Source: Bacillota bacterium (GTDB lineage Bacteria; Bacillota; Clostridia; Christensenellales; CAG-138). Taken from it: 64,000 nucleotides of DNA. The notes beneath the pieces are model-generated. The model did no database searches. It was not told the DNA's origin and saw nothing but the letters and a program-made list of their open reading frames with translations. Location: contig JAEXEN010000001.1 in the NCBI GenBank assembly GCA_023400985.1, positions 1 through 64,000 of the forward strand, read 5' to 3'. The translations under genes and the position numbers were made by a program. Of the stretch, positions 42,240 to 51,005 are shown piece after piece (the first letter of the stretch is position 1; the number at the start of each line of letters is the position of its first letter).

Positions 42240-43922
42240 ATGGAATCAAACAAGAGAAAAAAGGATGGGAAAAAGAAGAAAAGAAAAAATTTTGTGCGTT
42301 TTTTGATAAGCATTTTGCTCATATTGACCGGGGTATTGGCAGTTATGCTTGTCGTCGATCACTTTAAAGTTCAAGAGGAAAATGCGCAAATCATGGCGAA
42401 CGAATCGGCGTTATCGGGCGTTTCCGTAAACGGCGTCGACATTTCGGGCATGGCATACGACGAAGCGTTGCTCGCGACGGCGGGTGTGCCAAACACTTTG
42501 CTCGAAGCTGCCGCGATCACGATCGATGTGGAGGGCGAGGCATTCTCGTACTCTGCAGAGGAGTTGGGCCTCTATACGGACTATGATAGCGTGATACAGG
42601 AAGCGATGCTATACGGCAACACCGGAACACTGGAAGAGAGAAAAGCGGCAATCGAAATTGCGGCGACGCAGGGCGTAACGTTTACCGTAAAGGCCCACGC
42701 GGACAGGGCGAAGGCGTCGGGGGCGCTTCTGGCGCTTAAGCAAGAACTGGATGTGGCTCCGGTAGATGCGACCGTGACGTTCATGCCATGGGGCTATTTG
42801 CCCGATGGCACGGCATATGTGCAGGATCAACAGGAAATGATCAAGGCGGCGGCCAAGAATAAAATGTGGGAGCGGCCCGAACTGGTGCGCCTTGAAAGCG
42901 GCAGTATGCCGCTTCCGCTGCGCTATGAGTTTTGGGATACCAATAAATATTCGGACGATAATATTCCCGACGATGCGAGCATATCCCGCTTCTTATATAC
43001 AGAAGAGAAACGCGGACGTTCCGTGGATATGGAAACGGTGATCGACGAGGTCATAACCGCGGTGGAAACCGGCGACTACGCTGCGATTGCCGCGCCTGTG
43101 GCAACACTTGAACCCTTGGTTACGCTCGAAAGTCTCAAAAAAAGCACACAACTGGTGTCCTCTTGGACATCGAGTTATGAAAGCCACAACGGCTATAACC
43201 GAAACTGGAACGTTGCGAAGCTATCGGGTATCATCAACGGGATGATACTTCAGCCGGGCGAGGAATTTTCGGTGAATGGGAAGGCGGGCGACAGGAGAAC
43301 TACCCCCGGATGGCTGGACGCCGCAGGTATAGTGAACGGAGGATATGTCGATCAGCCGGGCGGCGGCGTATGCCAGATTTCCAGCACTCTATATAACGCT
43401 GTGATACGCGCGAATCTGGAGGTTACCGATTCGACGCACCATTCACTTTCGTCCGACTATATTCCCCTTGGCCTGGATGCCACCGTCAGTTCAGGCGCGC
43501 CGGATCTAAAGTTTAAGAACAATTACGACGTTCCCATATACATCGTTTCGTATGTCGATCCGAAAGCGAAAACGGCTACTGTGGAGATTTACGGCCCAAC
43601 CGTAGTGGATGAAACATATGGCGACGTGATCCTCAGATTTTCCTTTGCAGACGGCGGAACGCATGGCGAACCGGTGATGACCTATGTCTACAATACGCAG
43701 GTTGTACCGGAGACACAGGAAGTATTGGCTCCGGGAGCATCTCTCGAATACGCAAAAATACGATATGGCCGGTCGGTAACGACGTACATCCATTACCTCT
43801 CGCCGGATGGCAAGGAATTAAGCAAAGAGGTGTTTGCAAAGTATACATGGACGCCGAAGAACGGAAGAACGTATGTAAACGCTCCTGATCCCGCGATTCC
43901 GGTCATTATACCCGGTTTTTAG
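42240..43922 (+). CDS. VanW family protein with peptidoglycan-binding (YoaR-type) N-terminus
   Basis: 560-aa membrane-anchored protein. A very basic N-terminus and one membrane helix (about 18-42) place the rest outside the cell. The next region has PG_binding_4/YoaR-like repeats (VNGVDISGMAYDEA). The VanW domain follows: NRNWNVAKLSGIINGMILQPGEEFSVN, PGGGVCQISSTLYNA and SSDYIPLG. The C-terminal part (about 460-550) resembles a G5-like beta domain. VanW proteins are linked with cell-wall or glycopeptide contexts but their activity is unknown. AGGAAGAAAAG precedes the ATG. Confidence 0.9.
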   Translation: MESNKRKKDGKKKKRKNFVRFLISILLILTGVLAVMLVVDHFKVQEENAQIMANESALSGVSVNGVDISGMAYDEALLATAGVPNTLLEAAAITIDVEGEAFSYSAEELGLYTDYDSVIQEAMLYGNTGTLEERKAAIEIAATQGVTFTVKAHADRAKASGALLALKQELDVAPVDATVTFMPWGYLPDGTAYVQDQQEMIKAAAKNKMWERPELVRLESGSMPLPLRYEFWDTNKYSDDNIPDDASISRFLYTEEKRGRSVDMETVIDEVITAVETGDYAAIAAPVATLEPLVTLESLKKSTQLVSSWTSSYESHNGYNRNWNVAKLSGIINGMILQPGEEFSVNGKAGDRRTTPGWLDAAGIVNGGYVDQPGGGVCQISSTLYNAVIRANLEVTDSTHHSLSSDYIPLGLDATVSSGAPDLKFKNNYDVPIYIVSYVDPKAKTATVEIYGPTVVDETYGDVILRFSFADGGTHGEPVMTYVYNTQVVPETQEVLAPGASLEYAKIRYGRSVTTYIHYLSPDGKELSKEVFAKYTWTPKNGRTYVNAPDPAIPVIIPGF

Positions 43923-44007
43923 AAATCCACTTGCGGGCACAGATGTGCCATCGCTCCCCTAAGCCACGTCAGCCGCAGCGGGGAAACAAGTAAGACTGAT
44001 CCATATT

Positions 44008-44040
44008 GGCCTGCGGTGATATTTCTCGCAGGCCTTTTTT
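44008..44040 (+). terminator. Rho-independent terminator of the VanW gene
   Basis: The perfect stem GGCCTGCG/CGCAGGCC (44008-44034) is followed by six T residues. Confidence 0.9.
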
Positions 44041-44137
44041 GATCGCGATTCATAAGCGGCCGGCAAACTCAGCGGGTATCAAGGTTAGAAAAGACGATTA
44101 GAAAGAACCGGATAAAGGGATGATAAAAGGACAGTTT

Positions 44138-44500
44138 TTATGCTTGTTCCCTAATGTGCTCAAGGCCTTTTTCAAATATCTGCTTTACATGATCATCGGC
44201 AAGAGAATAGAATACGACCTTGCCCTCTCGTCTGTTCTTTACCAGATTTGCTTCCCTTAACGAACGCAGCTGATGTGATATAGCGGATTTTGTCACCCCC
44301 AATAATGCGGCGAGGTCGCAGACACACATTTCATGCTCGTCCAGAGCCCATATAATTTTTGACCGGGTGCTGTCGCCAAAAAGTTTGAAGAGATCCGAGA
44401 GCTCTAAAAGCGTTATCTCATCCGGCATCCGCTGTCCGACCGCTTCAACAACATCCGCATGGATCACATCGCAATCGCAATAGGTTTCATCCTTTTTCAT
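44138..44500 (-). CDS. ArsR-family metal-sensing repressor (CadC-like)
   Basis: 120-aa winged-helix repressor. An N-terminal CDC pair (ETYCDCDV) and the alpha3 motif EMCVCDLAALL match the cysteine ligands of CadC-type Cd/Pb/Zn sensors. The recognition helix TKSAISHQLRSLREANLV and wing REGKVVFYSL are canonical. Predicted to release its operator upon binding thiophilic metals. GGAGGTATCT sits just before ATG 44500; the ATG at 44512 is part of that sequence. Divergent from the HMA protein and P-type ATPase genes that it should control. Confidence 0.92.
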   Translation of the reverse strand: MKKDETYCDCDVIHADVVEAVGQRMPDEITLLELSDLFKLFGDSTRSKIIWALDEHEMCVCDLAALLGVTKSAISHQLRSLREANLVKNRREGKVVFYSLADDHVKQIFEKGLEHIREQA

Positions 44501-44627
44501 AGATACCTCCATATGGTGCGAATCAAAGGGCGTACATTGCTTATTGATGAACCTATTTTATCACAGTTCCATTCTATAATGAATAAATCACCCAAGTGAA
44601 CCGATGCAAAAATTGCAAAGTTGCGGC

Positions 44628-44682
44628 TTGACGGTTGAGCGGTTGCTCAACTATAATAGCATTACAGTTGAGCAACCGCTCA
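44628..44682 (+). promoter_or_regulatory. Metal-responsive promoter with two ArsR/CadC operators
   Basis: TTGACG (44628-44633), 18-bp spacer and TATAAT (44652-44657). Operator 1, TTGAGCGGTTGCTCAA (44635-44650), fills the spacer. Operator 2, TTGAGCAACCGCTCA (44668-44682), its inverse complement, lies right after the start of transcription. Binding at both would block RNA polymerase completely, and the pair may let one repressor control both directions. Confidence 0.85.
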
Positions 44683-44740
44683 CATGTTTTGCTAGAGCAT
44701 AGGATACAACCAACTATATTTCATGATTCGGAGGCAATGT

Positions 44741-44962
44741 ATGAAAAAGGTATTTAGGCTTGAGAACCTGGATTGCGCGAATTGCGCCGCAAAAATGGAA
44801 GATGCAGTCAGAAAGCTGGATGGCGTTACGTTTTCGTCCGTAAACTTCATGACCACAAAACTGGTCATCGAAGGTGATGACGCCAAAATTGATAAAATTA
44901 TCCGAGACGCAAAGGATATCATCAGGAAGCTGGAACCGGGCGTCATTGTTAAAACCGTATAG
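44741..44962 (+). CDS. HMA-domain metal-binding protein
   Basis: 73-aa single heavy-metal-associated domain with a ferredoxin-like fold. The metal site is LDCANCAAKMEDAV, with CxxC ligands. A stand-alone copper or cadmium/zinc metallochaperone; here it lies directly upstream of a P1B ATPase that lacks its own N-terminal HMA domain, so it probably supplies that function in trans. CGGAGGCAATGT precedes the ATG. Confidence 0.9.
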   Translation: MKKVFRLENLDCANCAAKMEDAVRKLDGVTFSSVNFMTTKLVIEGDDAKIDKIIRDAKDIIRKLEPGVIVKTV

Positions 44963-45082
44963 CCGGTTATTCGCAGTACCGCCATGAATTCCGAAGCCTG
45001 CGGAGTTCTTAGGGGCGGCATCCGATTTCGGATGGTTAGATGGTTATTGGTATAGGCAATATCGGAAAGGACCGCTATACCC

Positions 45083-46951
45083 ATGAAGCTTACCGCAAAC
45101 CAAAAGCGGCTTATACGAATCCTTATCGGCGCGGCCATTTATGCTTTTGGTATTTTGTTTCAAATTGACAATACGTATATTTCCCTGGCTGTATTTCTTG
45201 CTGCGTTCATCATCATTGGCGGGGATATTGTTTTCAAAGCGATCAGAAACATCCTGCGCGGGAAGGTATTTGATGAAAACTTTCTCATGAGTATCGCTAC
45301 GATTGGCGCTTTCTCCATTGGAGATTATGAGGAAGGCGTTGCCGTAATGCTATTTTACCAGGTCGGCGAATTGTTCCAGAGCTACGCGGTGGATAAATCG
45401 AGAAGGTCCATTGCGAGCCTTATGGATATACGCCCCGACTACGCCAATGTCCGGCGCGGTGAAACGCTTGAAAAGCTTGACCCGAGCGAGGTAAAGGCAG
45501 GAGAAATCATCATCATTAAGGCCGGGGAGAAAGTTCCGCTCGATGCAGAGATCATCGACGGGGTCTCCATGGTGGACACATCCGCATTGACAGGAGAATC
45601 CGTACCGCGCGAAGTCGCGCCGGGCGATGTTTTGCTGAGCGGCTGCATCAATTTGAACGGACGAATTACGGCGCGCGTAACAAAGGAATTCGGGGAATCC
45701 ACAGTCAGCAAAATTCTTGATCTTGTGGAAAACGCCGGCAGCAAAAAATCTGATTCCGAAAACTTTATCACAAAGTTCGCACGTTATTATACTCCGGTGA
45801 TTGTGATCGTGGCCGTGTTGCTTGCGGCCGTTCCGCCTCTTGTCGTGAAAGGCGCTTTGTTCAGCGATTGGCTTTATAGGGCGCTCATTTTTCTCGTTAT
45901 ATCATGCCCCTGCGCGCTCGTCATCTCCATACCGTTGAGCTTCTTCGGCGGCATCGGCGGCGCGTCCAGAAACGGCATCCTTGTGAAAGGGAGCAATTAT
46001 CTTGAAGCGCTCGCCAAAACAGAAATTGTGGTGTTCGACAAGACCGGCACTTTGACCAAGGGCGTATTCAAGGTACAGCAGATCGTGCCGGACGGCATAT
46101 CCCGGGAAGAGCTTTTGGAATTGACTGCATATGCCGAAAGCAACTCGAATCATCCGATTTCTCTTTCGCTCAAACAGGCGTATGGCAGGGAGATCGATGC
46201 TTCCCGAATAACGAAAGTCGAAGAGATCTCCGGGCATGGCATGGTTGCCGACATCGATGGTAAAACCGTGGCCGCAGGCAACGCGAAGCTGATGGAAAAG
46301 CTCGGCATACCGTTTGGGGAAACGGATGGCGTTACCGATACGGTCGTTCACGTGGCGATCAACGGCCAATACAAGGGATATATCGTGATTGCGGATGAAA
46401 TAAAGGACGATGCGCAAAAGGCGATCCGAGCGCTAAAGGACGCAAAAATAAGGCAAACGGTAATGCTGACGGGCGACTCGAAGCTGATCGGCGAAAAAGT
46501 GGCTTCCCGGTTAGGGCTGGATCAGGTTTATACCGGGTTGCTTCCCGCGGATAAGTTGCAAAAAGTTGAGACGCTTTTTTCGGCCAAATCTCCCAAAGGG
46601 AAGCTGGCTTTCGTAGGCGACGGCATCAACGACGCTCCGGTTTTGGCGAGAGCCGATATCGGTATAGCCATGGGCGGACTCGGCTCGGATGCGGCCATCG
46701 AGGCGGCGGATATCGTTATTATGACTGACGAGCCTTCCAAGTTGGCGGCGGCCATTAAGATATCGAAAAAAACCTTGCGGATTGTAAAACAAAATATTAC
46801 CTTGGCCCTGGCGGTAAAAGCAGCGGTCCTGATCCTTGGGGCCGGCGGTATCGCATCCATGTGGGCAGCCGTATTTGCGGACGTCGGCGTTGCGGTGCTC
46901 GCGATACTGAACGCCATTCGCGCGCTGAACATAAAAAAATTCGAACCGTGA
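45083..46951 (+). CDS. P1B-type heavy-metal ATPase (Zn/Cd/Pb class)
   Basis: 622-aa metal-exporting ATPase. Motifs in order: the actuator TGES (SALTGESVP), membrane metal site SCPCALVISIP at about residue 275, the phosphorylation site DKTGTLT at about 319, the HP motif SNHPISLSL, and the hinge GDGINDAPVLA. The last helix has ADVGVAVLAILNAIRAL, including the Asp typical of the Zn/Cd/Pb (P1B-2) group. No N-terminal HMA domain is present; the separate upstream protein fills that role. GGAAAGGACC precedes the ATG. Confidence 0.95.
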   Translation: MKLTANQKRLIRILIGAAIYAFGILFQIDNTYISLAVFLAAFIIIGGDIVFKAIRNILRGKVFDENFLMSIATIGAFSIGDYEEGVAVMLFYQVGELFQSYAVDKSRRSIASLMDIRPDYANVRRGETLEKLDPSEVKAGEIIIIKAGEKVPLDAEIIDGVSMVDTSALTGESVPREVAPGDVLLSGCINLNGRITARVTKEFGESTVSKILDLVENAGSKKSDSENFITKFARYYTPVIVIVAVLLAAVPPLVVKGALFSDWLYRALIFLVISCPCALVISIPLSFFGGIGGASRNGILVKGSNYLEALAKTEIVVFDKTGTLTKGVFKVQQIVPDGISREELLELTAYAESNSNHPISLSLKQAYGREIDASRITKVEEISGHGMVADIDGKTVAAGNAKLMEKLGIPFGETDGVTDTVVHVAINGQYKGYIVIADEIKDDAQKAIRALKDAKIRQTVMLTGDSKLIGEKVASRLGLDQVYTGLLPADKLQKVETLFSAKSPKGKLAFVGDGINDAPVLARADIGIAMGGLGSDAAIEAADIVIMTDEPSKLAAAIKISKKTLRIVKQNITLALAVKAAVLILGAGGIASMWAAVFADVGVAVLAILNAIRALNIKKFEP

Positions 46952-47157
46952 GATGGTCCTATAGCGGACTACGAGCGAAATTTCCCTTGCTAACGTATGG
47001 AGCGAAAAGTGAAATGCACAAAAATACAATGATTGTTTACAGACAGGCAACAGAACTACAATAAACGGCTGGTATGATAAGCAGAAGGTAAATCTGTATC
47101 GGAAGGCTTTTCACGCTTGCGAAGGGCTGTCCCCCGCCCCTCGTACTCCCAAGGCTT

Positions 47158-47193
47158 AAAGGGATGATCGGATAAATGCCGTCATCCCTTTTT
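47158..47193 (+). terminator. Rho-independent terminator of the metal-resistance operon
   Basis: The stem AAAGGGATGA / TCATCCCTTT (47158-47191) is followed by T residues. The rest of the 46952-47320 gap has no gene that I can support. Confidence 0.85.
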
Positions 47194-47320
47194 GCATATG
47201 AGAAGTAAAGAAAGCATTTTCCGTCTTGCGAACAACTGCACTGAGCCGAATGGCTATATGCTTCATAAAGGGCGCCGCAGCGTATGCCTTCGGACGAAAA
47301 TTCGGGAAATCGGGTGATAT

Positions 47321-48865
47321 ATGTTAAAAGAATTCACGAAGTGGATTGCGTTGAAAAGCAAAAGATTATCAAGATACAAGGTTCGTAAAAAACCGGCCGA
47401 TTTTTTTGTATTCGCCGGTATGGCAGGTATTATGAGCATCGGTTTATTTATGCTTATTTTTTCCGGCGGTTCTCACGAAGTGTCGCTGCAAACAGCTTCC
47501 ACGCCCGGCCCCGTGATAGCGATCGTACCGGATTCGCCTGTCCCAATAGCGGAAACGGAAACGCCGGTGATACAGCCGACCCCTGTCCCAACCCCTATGC
47601 AGCTTAAAGAAGGAATGCGCTCTGATGAAGTGGTTCTCATGCAGGAGAGGCTGATGGATCTGGACTATATGGAGCAAGATCTTCCTACCGACTATTTCGG
47701 TCCGGTGACGGAAATGGCGCTGGAGTTATTTCAACGCAAACACGGATTGCAGGTCGACGGCGTTTACGGGGAAGAAACAAAGCTGCTGCTTTTCTCCGAT
47801 CAGGCAAAGAAATATTCGGTGACCATCGGCTTTTACGGCGCGGACGTCACGGAGATCCAACTGCGCTTGCAGGAACTGGATTATTTGCAAAAGGCAACGG
47901 GATACTTCGGCGAAGAGACTGAGGCGGCTGTAAAGGAATTCCAGAAAAAAAACGGGCTCTCTACGGATGGCAGCGTGGGCGCACAAACCAAGGAGGCGCT
48001 GTTTTCGAACAATGCAAAAGCGTTTTATTATTCCATCGGCACATCGGGCGAAGAGGTGCTGAAGCTCCAAAAAAGGCTGTTTGCGCTGGGATATTTAACA
48101 ACGCAGCCCGACGGCACCTTTGGCAGGGATACGGAAAACGCCATCAGGCGTTTCCAGCAAAAAAACGGCTTCATTGACGATGGATATGCAGGTCCGCAAA
48201 CGCGTAAGCTTCTTTTTTCGCGCGAAGCCGAGCGTAATGCGCTGGGGGTAGGCGACAGCGGCAGCGACGTGCAAAACATTCAGCAGCGGCTGATTCAACT
48301 GAACTATCTGAAGGATAAGGCGGACGGATATTTTGGCTCAAACACCTCCGGCGCGGTAAAGGCGTTCCAGAAGAGGAACGGTCTCTCGGAGGATGGCAAA
48401 GTAGGTGCGCAGACGTTGACCGCGCTGCTTTCCGATTCCGCAAAAAAGGCGTCTTCGTCAAGCGGCGGGAGCACATCAAGCAATGGCGGGAGCTCCCGGG
48501 AAAAATCTGTAGAAGCCTTGATCGAAGTGGCAAAATCCAAGCTTGGTGCGAAATATGTTTTGGGCGCCAAAGGTCCAAATACGTTTGACTGTTCCGGTTT
48601 TGTATATTGGTGTCTGAACCAGGTCGGCGTACGGCAAGGATATTTAACCTCGGCCGGTTGGGCTGCCAGTTCCAAGTACCCCGTCATTGATAGAATGGAA
48701 GACTTGAAGGCGGGAGACATTATCTCTTTTAAGGGTCATGTGGGTATTGCACTGGGTAACGGAAAGATGATAGATTGTGCCCCCAGCGATGGCGGCGTGC
48801 GCATAGGCAATCTGGAGCATCCATATTGGCAGAAGAATTTTATAAGAGGTTATAGGGTTTTGTAA
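47321..48865 (+). CDS. NlpC/P60 endopeptidase with four peptidoglycan-binding repeats
   Basis: 514-aa membrane-anchored wall hydrolase. One N-terminal helix (about 28-48), then a Pro/Thr linker. Four PG_binding_1 repeats follow (about 90-375), each with a YF/FG turn such as LQERLxxLDYM..YFGPVT, and DGVYG/DGSVG/DDGYAG/DGKVG loops. A Ser/Gly-rich linker leads to the NlpC/P60 domain: catalytic Cys in FDCSGFVYW, His in FKGHVGIALG, and the third polar residue in MIDCAPS. It should cleave peptide stems of peptidoglycan (D-Glu-mDAP bond). GGGTGAT precedes the ATG. AT-richer than neighbours to the left. Confidence 0.92.
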   Translation: MLKEFTKWIALKSKRLSRYKVRKKPADFFVFAGMAGIMSIGLFMLIFSGGSHEVSLQTASTPGPVIAIVPDSPVPIAETETPVIQPTPVPTPMQLKEGMRSDEVVLMQERLMDLDYMEQDLPTDYFGPVTEMALELFQRKHGLQVDGVYGEETKLLLFSDQAKKYSVTIGFYGADVTEIQLRLQELDYLQKATGYFGEETEAAVKEFQKKNGLSTDGSVGAQTKEALFSNNAKAFYYSIGTSGEEVLKLQKRLFALGYLTTQPDGTFGRDTENAIRRFQQKNGFIDDGYAGPQTRKLLFSREAERNALGVGDSGSDVQNIQQRLIQLNYLKDKADGYFGSNTSGAVKAFQKRNGLSEDGKVGAQTLTALLSDSAKKASSSSGGSTSSNGGSSREKSVEALIEVAKSKLGAKYVLGAKGPNTFDCSGFVYWCLNQVGVRQGYLTSAGWAASSKYPVIDRMEDLKAGDIISFKGHVGIALGNGKMIDCAPSDGGVRIGNLEHPYWQKNFIRGYRVL

Positions 48866-49107
48866 CCAATGCTATATCGAATAGTTTGGCGCAAGCTCAA
48901 TTGCGCAAGGCTCCGGTTGCTGCGCAATGGGGTTTAGGTTGATATGGCGGCGGAATACCCTGGAAAAAGGCAGGCGACCTTATACGGCAATAATCTGGTT
49001 TTTTTATGCTCTGTTCAGATCCGTCGCCGTCTTGAAAAAATAGGGCGAACTTTAAAAAAGCATCTCCCCTATGAAAGACCAGCAAAATCCGATATGACGA
49101 TTCAAGA

Positions 49108-49440
49108 TTTAGGTGCTGTTTCAAATCTCATTTGAAAATTAAAGCCAGATTCAAGCCCGCAACGGCGAATAACAGCGTTTTGTGCTGCAATATGAAAATC
49201 CAACCGGCTTGGTTATAGGGGTTCGTAATTTCTAAAATTCGGTTTTCGACTATGAGAATGAGAGGTTTTGGTATTTGACGTCCAGTTTCCACGCGAAGCG
49301 TGCAGACAAAAAATGCCCGCACCCGCACTTAGGCATTTTACATACAAAAGGACCGATGTTAGAACGTCCAAATTTTCTGTTCCGAATTTCAACCCCGATT
49401 CAATTTTGGTTTTGGGTACTTTTACTGCTAAATTGGAATT
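49108..49440 (-). other. Possible insertion-sequence remnant
   Basis: GGTGCTGTTTCAAAT at about 49112 looks like the terminal end of IS elements (IS1182-like ends often read GGGCTGTTTCA), and on the minus strand a short frame ends just inside it (..HKTLLFAVAGLNLALIFK stop). No full transposase or second end is visible. The 48866-49442 gap otherwise contains nothing that I recognise. Confidence 0.25.
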
Positions 49441-49442
49441 TG

Positions 49443-49772
49443 TCAGGCCAGCATGAATTCGTACTCTTTCACAATAAGACCGCCGGAAAACTCAAAAATA
49501 TCACAGGAGCGTTCGCCGAGATTGTTCCGCAAGATAGCGACAATACGGTTCTCATCGCCGCTTTGATACAGGGCTTCGCAGACGAAGAGGTTGTCACTAT
49601 CCTTATATGCCTCCATTATCGCAGTAAGATAAGCGTCTATTCCCTCGATGATTTTCATCTGCTTTGCATATAGAACCCAGGTCACATCCGGCGAGAGAAA
49701 TTTTCGGTATGTTAGCCAATCCCGTTTGTTTTCTGCTTCAAAAAAAGACAAAAGGCTATTTTTGTTTACCAT
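49443..49772 (-). CDS. SnoaL-like / NTF2-fold protein
   Basis: 109-aa protein with an NTF2-like cone-shaped fold pattern: helix FFEAENKRDWLTYRKFLSPDVTW, then the VLYAKQMKIIEGIDAYL strand-helix, and the paired strands RIVAILRNN and CDIFEFSGGLIVKEYEFML. Such domains serve as small-molecule isomerases or binding proteins; the function is unknown. ATG 49772 has GGGGTGAG upstream; the longer frame from 49874 is not supported. Confidence 0.75.
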   Translation of the reverse strand: MVNKNSLLSFFEAENKRDWLTYRKFLSPDVTWVLYAKQMKIIEGIDAYLTAIMEAYKDSDNLFVCEALYQSGDENRIVAILRNNLGERSCDIFEFSGGLIVKEYEFMLA

Positions 49773-50231
49773 ATGTCTCACCCCATAAATTCCTGTTTGC
49801 CTATCAATTATCATACCACAAAGAAAGCGCCTTATCAAAAAGCAGGCGGGAAAACAAACCGCATTCCAAACCATTGAAGGAGAAAGATTCCCCGTGTTGC
49901 TTGCGTTACGATTAAAAAGCGAAAAAATGCGCTGTGTTCGATGGCTGAGCAGCCTATACCGAGGGAGCGGGAGCCTGTCCGTTTGGATATATTACCTCAA
50001 TCCCTTCCCCCGCCCCCAACCCTGGATCGCCCGCCGAGATTACTACCCGAGAAAATCAAAAAGCTATATTAGAAAGACTATGTGAATCTCTCAGAGCTTT
50101 TTTGCTACACGTTTCACCGAGCGCACCTCCTTTTTAATTCCCAGATAGTAATTTGGTAAATGCCGATGCTTGATCTTCATATCGGATACGCACCATTCAA
50201 TTGGAAACACTAGAATCGGAGGTGTCTCAAC
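49773..50231. other. Intergenic gap without a recognised gene
   Basis: 459 bp between the SnoaL-like gene and ku. Contains a long-loop inverted repeat AAAAAGCT/AGCTTTTT at about 50057-50107 and the ku ribosome-binding site CGGAGGTG; no convincing coding frame or RNA gene was found. Confidence 0.4.
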
Positions 50232-51005
50232 ATGATATCACGTAAATCAGTCATTACCTTCGGAATGGTTGCGATTCCGATCGCCATGTACACGGCCACG
50301 CAGGACAACGATATCCATTTTAATCAACTGCACAAGGAAGACGACAGCCGTATTCGCTATAAGAAGACCTGCGTCCACTGCGGTAAGGAGATCAAGGCGG
50401 AAGATATCGTAAAGGGCTTTGAGTACGATGAGGACAAGTATGTGGTCGTCACGGACGACGAGATCGAGAAGATTAAGACGGAAAAAGAAAAATCCATTCA
50501 GATCCTTCATTTCGCCCATCTTAACCAGATCTCCCCCGTCTATTATGACAAAACCTATCAGGCATCGCCTCAACAGGGAGGTGAAAAGGCCTTCGAACTG
50601 CTCCGCGCCGCTCTGATGGCCGAACAGAAGGTCGCTATAGGCAAAGCCGTCATGGGCTCGAAAGACACGCTAATGGCGATTATTCCGCGCGAGGACGGTA
50701 TCCTCATTTCCACGATGTTCTACGCCGACGACATCAAAGAGTTTCAAAAACAATATACGCAACCCGAAGTTTCAGAACAGGAGCTGAATATGGCAAAGGC
50801 ACTGATCAATTCGATGGACACGCCGTTTGACCCCGCGCAATACAAAGACGAATACCAGGAGAAGCTGCGTGCGCTGATCGAGACTAAAATCTCCGGCAAG
50901 GAGATTGTTGCCGCGCAGCCGGAGGCCCCCGGCAAAGTTATTGATCTTATGGAGGCTCTCAAAGCCAGCGTAGAAAAGGCGCAAAAAGAGAAGGCGCTAG
51001 CGTAA
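50232..51005 (+). CDS. ku: Ku protein for non-homologous end joining
   Basis: 257-aa bacterial Ku homodimer subunit, which binds DNA double-strand ends and recruits LigD. The conserved core is clear: ISFG-like ITFGMVAIPIAMYTAT, IRYKKTCVHCGKEI (Cys pair), VKGFEYDEDKYVVVTDDEI and ALMAEQKVAIGKAVMGSKD. A short basic/Lys-rich C-terminal helix follows. CGGAGGTG precedes the ATG. The stop codon overlaps the start of ligD (TAATG), forming a dedicated two-gene operon. Confidence 0.96.
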   Translation: MISRKSVITFGMVAIPIAMYTATQDNDIHFNQLHKEDDSRIRYKKTCVHCGKEIKAEDIVKGFEYDEDKYVVVTDDEIEKIKTEKEKSIQILHFAHLNQISPVYYDKTYQASPQQGGEKAFELLRAALMAEQKVAIGKAVMGSKDTLMAIIPREDGILISTMFYADDIKEFQKQYTQPEVSEQELNMAKALINSMDTPFDPAQYKDEYQEKLRALIETKISGKEIVAAQPEAPGKVIDLMEALKASVEKAQKEKALA

